Shown here piece by piece: positions 25,101 through 32,496 of a DNA stretch of 64,000 nucleotides (positions are counted from its first letter, which is position 1; each line of letters starts with the position of its first letter). The translations under genes and the position numbers were made by a program. The DNA comes from 67-14 sp020438345 (GTDB lineage: Bacteria > Actinomycetota > Thermoleophilia > Solirubrobacterales > 70-9): assembly GCA_937872475.1 (NCBI GenBank), contig CALMSY010000004.1, forward strand, positions 54,172-118,171, given 5' to 3'. The notes below the pieces were generated by a model, which did no database searches, was not told the origin of the DNA, and saw only the letters and a program-made list of their open reading frames with translations.

Positions 25101-25722
25101 TGCCGAGCAGCATTTTTCCGCCGTTCGGCAGGAGCGAAACTGAAACCTGGATCGGGACTTCACGGCCGACTTCCTCGAACGCGGCCCGGGCGCCGAAAAC
25201 GGCTGCCTTCACTTCAAGAATGTCCTGGGCGGTTTCGATGATGATCAGGTCGGAACCACCGCGGACCAGGCCGCTCGCCTGTTCGGTGAAAACGGTGACA
25301 AGTTCGGGGAAACGGATATTGCCGAGGGTCGGATCGTCGGAGGCCGGCAAGTGACCGGTCGGGCCGATTGATCCGGCAACGAACCGGTCCGGACCGGCTG
25401 CCTTGCGGGCGATCTCGGCGGCCTTGATATTGATCTCTTCGGTGTGGTCTTCAAGACCCCACTCTTCCAGCTTGATCCGGGAGGCCTGAAAGGTGTCGGT
25501 CTCGACCACCTCGGCACCGGCCTCGATCATCGAGCTGTGGACACCTTCGATCACGTCAGGACGATTCAGTACGAGGGCCTCGTGGCACTTGCCGGCCAGT
25601 CCGCCGTAATCCTCCTGGGTAAGGTCAAACATCTCCAGGGTTGCGCCCATGCCACCGTCAAAAACGACGATGTGGTCGGCAATTGCCCCGAGATAGTCGC
25701 GCTGGTATTCACGTTCAGCCAT
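22132..25722 (-). CDS. metH: Cobalamin-dependent methionine synthase
   Basis: 1196 residues, close to the usual 1200. Domains in order: homocysteine-binding barrel (DGGMGATLE at 20; zinc Cys in LNCSTG and in GGCCGTT near 295), methyltetrahydrofolate barrel (GERVNSQGSRRAKELL from about 350), B12 cap and B12 domain with GDVHDIGKSLV near 730 (the His ligand of cobalt), and the AdoMet reactivation domain with RYSWGYPACPDQSEHE. It makes methionine from homocysteine. The start has TATTCT 6 nt upstream and no leader, so there is no room for a cobalamin or SAM riboswitch. The acidic Ala-rich tail is extra. Confidence 0.97.
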   Translation of the reverse strand: MAEREYQRDYLGAIADHIVVFDGGMGATLEMFDLTQEDYGGLAGKCHEALVLNRPDVIEGVHSSMIEAGAEVVETDTFQASRIKLEEWGLEDHTEEINIKAAEIARKAAGPDRFVAGSIGPTGHLPASDDPTLGNIRFPELVTVFTEQASGLVRGGSDLIIIETAQDILEVKAAVFGARAAFEEVGREVPIQVSVSLLPNGGKMLLGTDIQAVLTTLEALRVDVIGLNCSTGPEDMRDAIRYLGENSTVPVHCIPNAGLPLQGPDGETIFPEKPEPLAATLGEFVERYGVGVVGGCCGTTPEHIKAIAGRVRDLKPGPRPEPGPIQVSSMMTSTPLVQEPAPTMVGERVNSQGSRRAKELLLADDYDTITQVAEDQVEGGAHVLDVCVALTERQDEDEQMREVVKRISLTQPAPIQVDSTEPDVIKMALEQIPGRAIVNSVNLEAGRDKLDTVVPLAKAHGACLIALTIDEVGMAKTADRKVEIARRITEMVCDEHGLDREALIFDDLTFTLTTGDEEWRPSAIETIEGIRRIKAEIPGVKTSLGVSNVSFGVGLPARAVLNSIFLHHCVEAGLDLAMVNPNHIKPYGEIPAEEVELTEDLVFNRREDALERFIQHFESKGEEAEEEAEDATLGMEPEEALHFMILRRKKEGVEDWIDKSVEKIGAVPTLNDVLLPAMKEVGDKFGAGELILPFVLQSAEVMKKAVARLENYLDRIEGHTKGKVVIATVFGDVHDIGKSLVNTILTNNGYTVVDLGKQVPVDTIIDAAIEHDADAIGLSALLVSTSKQMPITIQELHSRGLEYPVMIGGAAINRDFGRRALYPHGKESDEVYAPGVIYCKDAFQGLDTMDALIDGEAREGLIERLRQEAEDYRNKPVIIEDLPPLDDDSVRSSADTDAPIPEPPFWGVREVPVDFNEVFNHLDLHVLFKLHWGGKGVKGEAWEKLVSEDFRPRLERMWAEQDYLHPRARLGYFPCNADGNELVIFDPEDHDREINRLVFPRQPKHDRICLTDFYRPLGDDGVRDVVALQGVTVGPDATELMDRLHEEGEFAEQLFTHGLSVQSAEGMAEWLHYKSRQDLGIPSTQGRRYSWGYPACPDQSEHEKVWQLLDLDQIGMYLSGGYAVMPEQSTVAIIAHHPQAVYFGMKSGFIPKGEAPDEVIAESDRSANPPEADPAEGAVEAEGQLEAGDEATPAGA

Positions 25723-25791
25723 CCAACGAGAATAGCGAGCCTGTAAATCGGATCAGGATTCGGGATTTGACCGGTGCTCTAGGTTTGACCG
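25723..25791. promoter_or_regulatory. Divergent leaderless promoters metH / DUF1697
   Basis: In 69 nt, TATTCT on the minus strand (25734-25729) lies 6 nt before metH and TAGGTT on the plus strand (25780-25785) 6 nt before the DUF1697 gene. Neither gene has a Shine-Dalgarno sequence. Confidence 0.6.
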
Positions 25792-26310
25792 ATGGCCGGA
25801 ACGACCGTGTATGTGGCCCTGCTCAGGGCGATCAATGTCGGAGGCACCGGAAAACTGCCGATGAAGGACCTGAAGGCGATGTGCGAGGAAGCCGGGTTCG
25901 ATGCAGTCCGCACCTACATCGCCAGCGGCAACGTCGTGTTCGAGACCGTTGACGAAGCATCGAAGGTCAAGGAGATCCTCGGGCAGCGGCTGACCGACTA
26001 CGCAGGAAAGAAGATGGATGTGTTCGTCCGGACGGCTCGCGAAATGCGCGACCTGGTCGACATCAACCCCTTTTCCGATCAGCCCGGCAACCGGGTTGCC
26101 GTTCTCTTCCTCGACCGCAAACCACCGTCAGACCTGGACGCGGTCGCGAAAGGCCGCGAGAACGAGACCTTCGAGTCAGCGGCGCGAGAAGTTTTCATCC
26201 ACTATCCCGATGGTCTTGGAGTGTCGAAGCTTGGCTTCGGCAAGGAACTGACCGGCACGACCCGCAACATGAACACGGTCACCAAACTGGCCGATATGGC
26301 CCGCGGCTGA
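25792..26310 (+). CDS. DUF1697 protein
   Basis: 172 residues. The family is recognised by the opening YVALLRAINVGGTGKLPMKDL, the RTYIASGNVVF segment, and the end GTTRNMNTVTKLADMA, where the usual form is TRNWNTV. DUF1697 proteins are widespread ferredoxin-like-fold proteins without an assigned function. The gene stands alone; its stop codon abuts the stop of the convergent FhuF-like gene inside a perfect palindrome. Confidence 0.9.
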   Translation: MAGTTVYVALLRAINVGGTGKLPMKDLKAMCEEAGFDAVRTYIASGNVVFETVDEASKVKEILGQRLTDYAGKKMDVFVRTAREMRDLVDINPFSDQPGNRVAVLFLDRKPPSDLDAVAKGRENETFESAAREVFIHYPDGLGVSKLGFGKELTGTTRNMNTVTKLADMARG

Positions 26311-26321
26311 TCAGCCGCGGG
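26300..26321. terminator. Perfect 22-bp palindrome holding two abutting stop codons
   Basis: CCCGCGGC (26300-26307), TGATCA (26308-26313), GCCGCGGG (26314-26321). The TGA of DUF1697 and the TGA of the leftward gene (read as TCA) form the centre. With both reading frames coding right up to the loop, one hairpin probably ends both transcripts. Confidence 0.65.
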
Positions 26322-27051
26322 TCTTCACCAGGGGGCAGGACTGGCAGAGTTCGCCGCCGGCCGTCCGATAGGCGAGACAACAGGTGTTGCGGAGGTGGAA
26401 CTCTTCTCCCCATTCGTTTTCTGCCCGCTTGATCTCGATAGCGAGACGGGAATCGGGACTTTCCGGGCCGACCGTCAGCCGGGTCAGTTCAAGCGCGAGG
26501 TCGGGCCGGTCGAAAGCCTTGCCCGACCAGACCAGAGACTGGGCCAGCCGGTCGGCCGCCGCATGCCAGAGTGTTTTGGCCGGTCTCAGACCCTGATCAT
26601 CCAGCCAGTTGACCGTCGGTTCGAGAAGCGTCGTGAACCCGGAACGAAACCGGTCGGCCAGCTCCGCCGGGTCCTCGCATTCGAAGCCGACTTTGGAGAT
26701 CATTCCAGTGGCCCGGAAAAGCCCACCCTCCGCAGCCAGCAGGACATTCCCGGCGGAGAGATCCGGAAGTTGACTCGCCGCCACCATGAAGGAACCACCC
26801 AGATCAGCCAGGGCCCGGGCCAGGCTTTCGAGCAGCCACTCCGCCGAGATGTGAGCTTCCGGCGGGCCACCCAACCCGCTGATCCGGCTGAGTAGAAGTG
26901 ACTGGACCCGCCCGCCCTGGTCCAGCTCAGATGCGGGAAACCAGCCGTCGCCGGGCCCGTCCAGCTGACGGACAATGATCCCGTAGCCGTCCGCGCTGGC
27001 AGCAGTGATCCGGCCCAGGGTCCGGTCCAGATCTGTTTCCTTGAAGTTCAA
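26311..27051 (-). CDS. FhuF-like 2Fe-2S ferric-siderophore reductase family protein
   Basis: 246 residues. The C-terminus has Cys-Cys, ten residues, Cys-x-x-Cys (CCLAYRTAGGELCQSC), exactly the CC-x10-CxxC cluster motif of FhuF-type ferric siderophore reductases. The N-terminal 200 residues are helical and lack other obvious motifs. FhuF proteins release iron from siderophores in the cytoplasm. No siderophore transporter is adjacent; it diverges from an ExbB-like gene. TTG start at 27051 preceded by a weak -10. Family call good, substrate unknown. Confidence 0.8.
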   Translation of the reverse strand: MNFKETDLDRTLGRITAASADGYGIIVRQLDGPGDGWFPASELDQGGRVQSLLLSRISGLGGPPEAHISAEWLLESLARALADLGGSFMVAASQLPDLSAGNVLLAAEGGLFRATGMISKVGFECEDPAELADRFRSGFTTLLEPTVNWLDDQGLRPAKTLWHAAADRLAQSLVWSGKAFDRPDLALELTRLTVGPESPDSRLAIEIKRAENEWGEEFHLRNTCCLAYRTAGGELCQSCPLVKTRG

Positions 27052-27106
27052 CTGCGGCTATCCCGCTCCGAATTGGCGTTCGCAACCTCTAGAATCGAGG
27101 GTCGCC

Positions 27107-27796
27107 TTGCAGATCGAAGAATTCCTCTTTTCCGTTTCCGATGCCTTGCGCTGGCCTGTTCTGGTCTCGGCGCTGATTGCGCTGGCCTGGTCCGTGGTCG
27201 AGATAGGTATCCTCGTCGCCGAGCTGTGGCGACGCCGCTGGCGCTCGATCGGCTCGCTCGAGAGCGCAGTCGATCAGGCCGAAATCGACATCGCCCAAGG
27301 TGACCAGATCGGGGCGATCTCGGCGCTCTCCTCGGTTTCATGGAGCCGCCCGATGCGGGACACGATGACCGCTGTGGTCACTCTTCGTCCCCTCCCCGAT
27401 GCCGAGAACCGGATCGCCAAGCGGCTCGCAGACTATGACTACAACTCGCTCCGCCGACTCGAACGGACCCGGATCCTGGTCCGGATGGGTCCCGCGCTCG
27501 GTCTGATGGGCACCCTGATCCCGCTCTCGCCGGCCCTCGGTGGACTCGCCGAGGGAAACGTGACCGAACTCACCGACAATCTGCGGGTTGCCTTCGGGGT
27601 GACCGTCGCCGGGCTGCTCACCGGCGCACTCGCCTTCGGTGTGTCACTGATCCGGGACCGGCTCTATGCCCAGGACTTCTCGGATGTCGAGTATGCGGCT
27701 GCGAACCTCGCTCCAGACAAGCATCTTGCACACAATCTGGTGCCTTCCACGGTCGAACATGGACACAGCACCCAGGTGTCGATGGGTAACCCCTGA
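27107..27796 (+). CDS. MotA/TolQ/ExbB-type proton channel protein
   Basis: About 229 residues with three membrane segments (about 17-38, 125-150 and 160-185). The family motif region is RMGPALGLMGTLIPLSPALGGLAEGN followed by LRVAFGVTVAGLLTGALAFG, like the TolQ/ExbB pore helices. It should form the proton-conducting ring of a stator-like complex. TTG 27107 has GAGGG six bases upstream and TAGAAT further up. It overlaps a DUF2149 gene, which would be its TolR/ExbD-like partner. Confidence 0.85.
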   Translation: MQIEEFLFSVSDALRWPVLVSALIALAWSVVEIGILVAELWRRRWRSIGSLESAVDQAEIDIAQGDQIGAISALSSVSWSRPMRDTMTAVVTLRPLPDAENRIAKRLADYDYNSLRRLERTRILVRMGPALGLMGTLIPLSPALGGLAEGNVTELTDNLRVAFGVTVAGLLTGALAFGVSLIRDRLYAQDFSDVEYAAANLAPDKHLAHNLVPSTVEHGHSTQVSMGNP

Positions 27797-28179
27797 TGGC
27801 GAAAGTCACGGCGAAAGCCAGGAGCCGCGAGGACCGGGCGGGCGATCCGCTTGATGGTCTCGTCAATCTTTTCGACATAGGAATCATCCTTTCCGTGGCT
27901 TTCCTGCTGGCAGCGCTTTCATCACTGGACCTGACCGAGGTAATAACCGACCCCGAGAAGAGCCTTGAGCAGCCGAGCACTGTCCCAGCCGATTCCGTGA
28001 TCACCAATCCCGATGAACAGGCGGAGGAAATAGCGATCCAGCCTGGTCAGGAGGTCGTTGGCCAGGGAGAACCGATCGGCCAGCTCTACCAGCTAGAAGA
28101 CGGCCGGACCATCCTCGTAAAACCGGCTGATGGAACCACCGGCCCGACCGGTGTCACCGGGTCAACCGTTAATCCCTGA
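27796..28179 (+). CDS. DUF2149 protein, probable ExbD/TolR-like partner
   Basis: 127 residues. DPLDGLVNLFDIGIILSVAFLLAALSS (about 17-43) is the DUF2149 signature: a cytoplasmic Asp-rich lead-in and one membrane helix with Asp27, as in TolR/ExbD where a membrane Asp couples proton flow. A periplasmic-side tail of about 80 residues is rich in Glu and Pro and ends in Thr-Gly repeats. Start and upstream stop overlap (TGATG). ExbB-DUF2149 pairs are known mostly from archaea and some bacteria with no assigned cargo. Confidence 0.8.
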   Translation: MAKVTAKARSREDRAGDPLDGLVNLFDIGIILSVAFLLAALSSLDLTEVITDPEKSLEQPSTVPADSVITNPDEQAEEIAIQPGQEVVGQGEPIGQLYQLEDGRTILVKPADGTTGPTGVTGSTVNP

Positions 28180-28267
28180 TTTTCGGGTGTGCCCCGGGGG
28201 TGTGGGTGGACGGCCCCGGAAAGCGGCAACACTTCGCGCGGCGTTCGGCCGAGCTCTGCCTGAGTGT

Positions 28268-28287
28268 CCCGGATGCGTCGGTCCGGG
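28268..28287. terminator. Hairpin downstream of DUF2149
   Basis: CCCGGA (28268-28273), eight-base loop, TCCGGG (28282-28287), between the DUF2149 gene and the convergent aldehyde dehydrogenase gene. Nothing else is seen in 28180-28311. Confidence 0.4.
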
Positions 28288-28311
28288 TTCACTGTGTCGG
28301 GTGGGTCGTGT

Positions 28312-29823
28312 CTAGCGAAAGCGCCGACGCCCGCGGCCGCCGATGAAGCGGGTCACGGCGCTAACTGCCTTGTGGCGCTGCTCGGTGTAGGGATACCAGA
28401 GGATCTCCGAAGGCAAGAGCGTCCGGGCACTGACGATCGCCTCCGAGCGGCAGTACTTTCGGATCCCGTATTCGCCGTTGCGGTAGCCGATCCCCGATTC
28501 CTTCCAGCCACCCATCGGCAGGCTCGGGGCGAGCATGTTGAAGATGATGTCGTTGACGTTCACGGCGCCGGCTTCGATCCTCCGGGCCACTCTCTCGGCC
28601 CGACCCCTCGGGCCGAACACCGAGGCGCAGAGCCCGTAACGGGAATCATTGGCTAGACGGATCGCTTCCTCCTCATCGGCAACCCGGGTCACGGTCACGA
28701 CCGGCCCGAAGGTCTCGTCTTCCATGACGCTCATCTCCGGCCTGCAGTCGACCAGCACGGTCGGTTCGAACCACTGTCCGGGTCCCTTTCCCCGCTTGCC
28801 ACCTGTCAGGACCCTGGCACCCGCGGCTACCGCATCGTCGACCTGCTTCTCCACCTTCTCCAGCTGCGAAAGCATGGTCATGGCGCCGACATCACAGGCC
28901 GCTGTGTCGCCGTCGACTCCCTGTTCAAGGGCATCTACCTTGGCGGTGAGCCGGTTCACGAACTCATCGTAAATTCCGTCCTCGACGTAGACCCTTTCGA
29001 CCGAGATGCACATCTGTCCGGAGTTCAGCATCGAGCCCCAGGCGCCGGCGTTGGCCGCCCGTTCGAGGTTGGCTCCTTCAAGCACCACCATCGGGTCTTT
29101 GCCGCCCAGCTCGAGGCTGACCGGGGTAAGCGTCTCGGCCGCCCGGGCCATCACCTTCTTGCCGGTCACGTCTGATCCGGTGAAACCGACGTAGTCCGAG
29201 TGGTCGATCAGCGCGGTCGCGGTTTCGGCGCCCCCGTTGACTACGGTGATCACATCAGGCCCGCCGATTTCATTGCGCCAGGCATCGACGATTTCGTTCA
29301 GGCCCAGTGGAGTCACCTCGGAAGGTTTCATGATTACGGCGGCTCCGGCCATAAGGGCTGGAATCGCGTCACCCATGGAAAGCACCAGCGGGAAATTCCA
29401 GGGGCTGATCAGGCCGACCACGGGGTGGGGGCGGTACTGAAGGCGAAGCTTTCGACTCGCGGAGAGGAGCGAGCTCGGACGAATCTTCTGCTCACCGATG
29501 AACTTCTCGGCTTTCGCACCGTAAAAGTTGATCTGATCAGCCAGGTACGGAGTTTCGATCGTCGCTTCGGCCCGCACCTTGCCGGACTCGGCCTTGAGCG
29601 TGTCGGCGATCAGGTCGGAATTGTCGAGCAGCCAGTCGCGGAGCTGGTTCAGCCAGTAGCGGCGACCTTTGAACCCGAGTGCTTCCCAGGCTGGCTGGTT
29701 CCCCCGGATCCGGGCGACTGCGGCAGCGACATCGCCAGCGGAATCGACTGACACCGCCCCGACCTGCTCGCCCGTCGCCGGGTTCATCACGGAAATTGAC
29801 TCGGTTGCTGACGTCGGTTCCAC
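28312..29823 (-). CDS. NAD(P)-dependent aldehyde dehydrogenase (succinate-semialdehyde type)
   Basis: About 503 residues of the ALDH superfamily: SPWNFPLVLSMGD (oxyanion Asn), GFTGSDVTGKKVM (cofactor loop), LELGGKDPMVVL (general base Glu), NSGQMCISVERV (catalytic Cys) and EDETFGPVV. Overall pattern is closest to succinate-semialdehyde dehydrogenases of Actinobacteria, but substrate calls in this family are unreliable. I choose GTG 29823 because GGGAG lies seven bases upstream; an extended -10 (TGCTATTAC on the minus strand, near 29873-29881) fits a 45-nt leader. TTG 29868 is the alternative. Confidence 0.92.
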   Translation of the reverse strand: MEPTSATESISVMNPATGEQVGAVSVDSAGDVAAAVARIRGNQPAWEALGFKGRRYWLNQLRDWLLDNSDLIADTLKAESGKVRAEATIETPYLADQINFYGAKAEKFIGEQKIRPSSLLSASRKLRLQYRPHPVVGLISPWNFPLVLSMGDAIPALMAGAAVIMKPSEVTPLGLNEIVDAWRNEIGGPDVITVVNGGAETATALIDHSDYVGFTGSDVTGKKVMARAAETLTPVSLELGGKDPMVVLEGANLERAANAGAWGSMLNSGQMCISVERVYVEDGIYDEFVNRLTAKVDALEQGVDGDTAACDVGAMTMLSQLEKVEKQVDDAVAAGARVLTGGKRGKGPGQWFEPTVLVDCRPEMSVMEDETFGPVVTVTRVADEEEAIRLANDSRYGLCASVFGPRGRAERVARRIEAGAVNVNDIIFNMLAPSLPMGGWKESGIGYRNGEYGIRKYCRSEAIVSARTLLPSEILWYPYTEQRHKAVSAVTRFIGGRGRRRFR

Positions 29824-29886
29824 CTGCTGCTCCCGTCTCTGCGCCACGGGCCTGATTACCCGCGGCAACTGTAATAGCAGTTCAGG

Positions 29887-31245
29887 TTACTCGTGTTGCG
29901 ACTTGCTGCCCAGCTTCTGTTTGCCGGTCTGGTCTTTCTTCCCAGTCTTCTTCCCGGTCTTCTTCCCAGTCTTTTTCTTGCCTTTCTTCCGGGCGGGAAC
30001 GTTCTTCTGGATGAGAAGGTAAATGCCGCCGAAGCCGCTGAGGGCGTAGACACGGCCCCAGCCATCCTCGCCGAAGGCATTCAGCGCGGAGTACTTGCCC
30101 TTGCCGGGTGGCAGGTATATCCCTGCCCGCCGGTCCCGGTTGATCCATCCTGTCTGAGGCACGGCCACACGGATGCGGTTGGTACAGAAATCGCCGTAGA
30201 TGATCCTGCCGCGAATTTTTGTCATGGCCGGGTCTCTCACGACCGGCCCTCCGATGATCGCGCAGCCGCTCTTGTGGCCGTAGACCAGCTGTGGCCAGAG
30301 CACCGGGCCGATCGGGGCCGGCGTGATACCGGAAGGACAGAGCTTTCCGCAGTCATAGGGGGCCAGCCCCTCGTAGAGTTTCCAGCCGAAGTTGCCACCC
30401 CAGGCCTGGCGGAAAGGCAGATAGTTCAGCTCCTCGTATCGCTCCTGCCCGACATCGCTGATGACCATCATCCCCTCGGCCCCCGGGATCTGATGGAACG
30501 AGAAACTGTGCGGGTTTCGGAAACCGTAGGCGAAGATCTCGTCCCGCCCGGGCTGTCCGACAAAAGGGTTGGTTGAAGGGATCAGGTAGGTGCGTCCGGA
30601 AGTCGAGCTCCCCCGGGGGTCGATCCGGAGGATCTTGCCGCGCAGGCTTTCAAGGTTCTGCGCGTTGTTCTTTGCATCGCCGGGATCGTTTCCGTCGCCG
30701 ACCGCGATGTAGAGGTGATTCCCCAGAAACCGGATCGTGCCTCCGTTGTGGTTGCCTCGCCCGTCGACTTTGGGGATACGGAGAATCAGGCGCCGGCTGT
30801 CCGGACGGGCGTGATTCGGATCCTTCTTGTATGTCTGGTATTCCTCGATTACGACGTCGCCGTTTCTGGCTACGTAGTCGACATAGAAGCGCCGGGATTT
30901 CTTGAAGTCCGGTGGAAAGGCCAGGCCGAGCAGGCCCTGTTCGACCCAGCGTGTCCTCACCCGGTCGCTCAGGTCGAGGAACGGCCCCCCGGGAATCCAC
31001 TTCCGGGCCTTGAGGATGCGGATCTTGCCGGTCCGTTCAGTGATGTAAAGCATTCCCGGTCGGCCGGGCGGAGAAGTCGCCGAAGTGGGTTGGTAGGCCT
31101 TGCCGACTTCACGGAACGAAACCTTCACTTTGGCACCGGCCGGAGCCGTGAAGCAGAACACGGTCAGCAGGCAGCCGAGCAGGACAGCGAACAGGGCGCC
31201 TTTCACCGGCGCAGCCGGGCTCAGATTGGATTTCCCCAGGATCAT
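29887..31245 (-). CDS. Exported PQQ-dependent sugar dehydrogenase-like protein with lysine-rich tail
   Basis: 452 residues: a signal peptide (about 1-38, ending APAGA), a beta-propeller of the soluble glucose dehydrogenase/Hhip/YliI type with RTRWVEQGLLGLAFPPDF, GGNHNGG-like GRGNHNGGTIRFLG, VGDGNDPGDAKNNAQ and GFRNPHSFSFH, then a tail (from about 418) made of GKKT repeats with about 17 lysines. Homologs oxidise aldose sugars using PQQ and calcium. No pqq synthesis genes are in the window. Coupled by ATGA overlap to a related upstream gene. Confidence 0.85.
   Translation of the reverse strand: MILGKSNLSPAAPVKGALFAVLLGCLLTVFCFTAPAGAKVKVSFREVGKAYQPTSATSPPGRPGMLYITERTGKIRILKARKWIPGGPFLDLSDRVRTRWVEQGLLGLAFPPDFKKSRRFYVDYVARNGDVVIEEYQTYKKDPNHARPDSRRLILRIPKVDGRGNHNGGTIRFLGNHLYIAVGDGNDPGDAKNNAQNLESLRGKILRIDPRGSSTSGRTYLIPSTNPFVGQPGRDEIFAYGFRNPHSFSFHQIPGAEGMMVISDVGQERYEELNYLPFRQAWGGNFGWKLYEGLAPYDCGKLCPSGITPAPIGPVLWPQLVYGHKSGCAIIGGPVVRDPAMTKIRGRIIYGDFCTNRIRVAVPQTGWINRDRRAGIYLPPGKGKYSALNAFGEDGWGRVYALSGFGGIYLLIQKNVPARKKGKKKTGKKTGKKTGKKDQTGKQKLGSKSQHE
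29935..29990 (-). repeat. 12-bp tandem repeat coding the GKKT tail
   Basis: Tandem copies of a 12-bp unit (CTTCTTCCCAGT on the plus strand, with C/G/A variants) encode Thr-Gly-Lys-Lys repeats at the C-terminus of the sugar dehydrogenase. Length variation by slippage is likely between strains. Confidence 0.75.
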
Positions 31246-32462
31246 GGTCTGATTCGGTAAACCGGCCCGGAAAGGGTGGTTACATAGACCGCGCCTTTCT
31301 GGCTTTGACCGAAGGAAGTTATTCCGGAAAGGTGGATGCCGGTGTCGCGGTATCCCGCCCGGCCCAGGTGCGGCCTGAAGCTCAGGATCTTGCCGCCGCA
31401 GAAGTCGCTGAAGATATAACGGCCCCGCAACGTTGGCAGGGTCCGGTCACGAACCACCAATCCGCCGATCACCGAGCAGTTCGGAGGGTGGGGGAGAACC
31501 AGTGAGGGTCTGAGCGAGTTGTTGCCGCCACCTTCGTAAGGGCGGAAACCTTCCCGGTTATTCCAGCCGAAATCCGCTCCGCGCGCCCGGCTCAGGTTGA
31601 GATAGTTGATCTCCTCGAATTCATCCTGGCCGACGTCGCCGATCGCGATGCGGGGCTGGCTGGCCGATGTGGTGTCGAATGACCAGCGGTAAGGGTTCCG
31701 GAGGCCGTAAGAAAAGATCTCGTCCCGGCCGTCGCGACCGACGAAGGGATTTGAAGCCGGCACCGAATACGGTCGCCCCGCACTGGCGCGAGGGTCGATC
31801 CGGATCAGCTTGCCGAGCAGTGAATCAAGGTTCTGGGCGTTGCCGTCGGTGTCTCCTCCTCCACCGCCATCACCGGTCCCGAAATAGAGCAGGTTTCCGA
31901 GAAAGTTGAGGCTGCCGCCGTTGTGGTTGCTGTTGGTCCGGTGGCGGATCGAAATCACGGAACGGCCCGGCTTCTGGCGGGCACGGACGGCTGACCGGCG
32001 TCGATACTCGACTATGCGGATGTCACCGGTGTGGTCGGTGAAATAGACGTAGAAGCGTCCGGACTTGCGGTAATCCGGGGGAAAGGCCACCGAAAGCAGT
32101 CCGCGTTCACCACCGTGCTGGACCTTCGACCGGATGTCGAGGAACGGCCTGGCGAGTTTGCGTCCACGCCGGAGGACCATGATCCGGCCCGGCTGTTCAA
32201 CCACGAACATGAGCCGGGGATATCCGGGCGCGGACTTGATCTCGACTGGCGAATCGAAACGGGCGATCCGCCTGGTCCGGAGGTTCGCGCTTGCGGCGGC
32301 ATCGTCGACGGCCCGCTCCGCACTCCCGCTTCCGGCCTGGTCCCGGTCAGGGCCGGGAGAGCTGTCATTCGCGCAGGCGAGTGCACCCGCCGAGAAAGCG
32401 AAGGAGGCGATGGTGACTGCAACGACTGGAAGGAAGCGGCCGGATCTCATCTTCTGGACCAT
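31242..32462 (-). CDS. Exported PQQ-dependent sugar dehydrogenase-like protein
   Basis: About 406 residues: signal peptide (FAFSAGALACAN; the cysteine context is not a clean lipobox) and a propeller with GERGLLSVAFPPDYR, TNSNHNGGSLNFLG, TGDGGGGGDTDGNAQN and YGLRNPYRWSFD, clearly paralogous to the following gene. It lacks the lysine tail. ATG 32462 avoids overlap with the lipoprotein gene and gives a proper signal peptide. Together with its paralog and the upstream lipoprotein it forms a three-gene exported cluster. Confidence 0.85.
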   Translation of the reverse strand: MVQKMRSGRFLPVVAVTIASFAFSAGALACANDSSPGPDRDQAGSGSAERAVDDAAASANLRTRRIARFDSPVEIKSAPGYPRLMFVVEQPGRIMVLRRGRKLARPFLDIRSKVQHGGERGLLSVAFPPDYRKSGRFYVYFTDHTGDIRIVEYRRRSAVRARQKPGRSVISIRHRTNSNHNGGSLNFLGNLLYFGTGDGGGGGDTDGNAQNLDSLLGKLIRIDPRASAGRPYSVPASNPFVGRDGRDEIFSYGLRNPYRWSFDTTSASQPRIAIGDVGQDEFEEINYLNLSRARGADFGWNNREGFRPYEGGGNNSLRPSLVLPHPPNCSVIGGLVVRDRTLPTLRGRYIFSDFCGGKILSFRPHLGRAGYRDTGIHLSGITSFGQSQKGAVYVTTLSGPVYRIRP

Positions 32463-32496
32463 GAAACCACCGGAGCCGATCAAGTTGCGACGAAGC

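Noticed and set aside
25723..25791. Cobalamin or SAM riboswitch before metH
   Set aside because: The divergent gap is 69 nt and the -10 box lies 6 nt before the metH start, so there is no leader RNA to hold a riboswitch.
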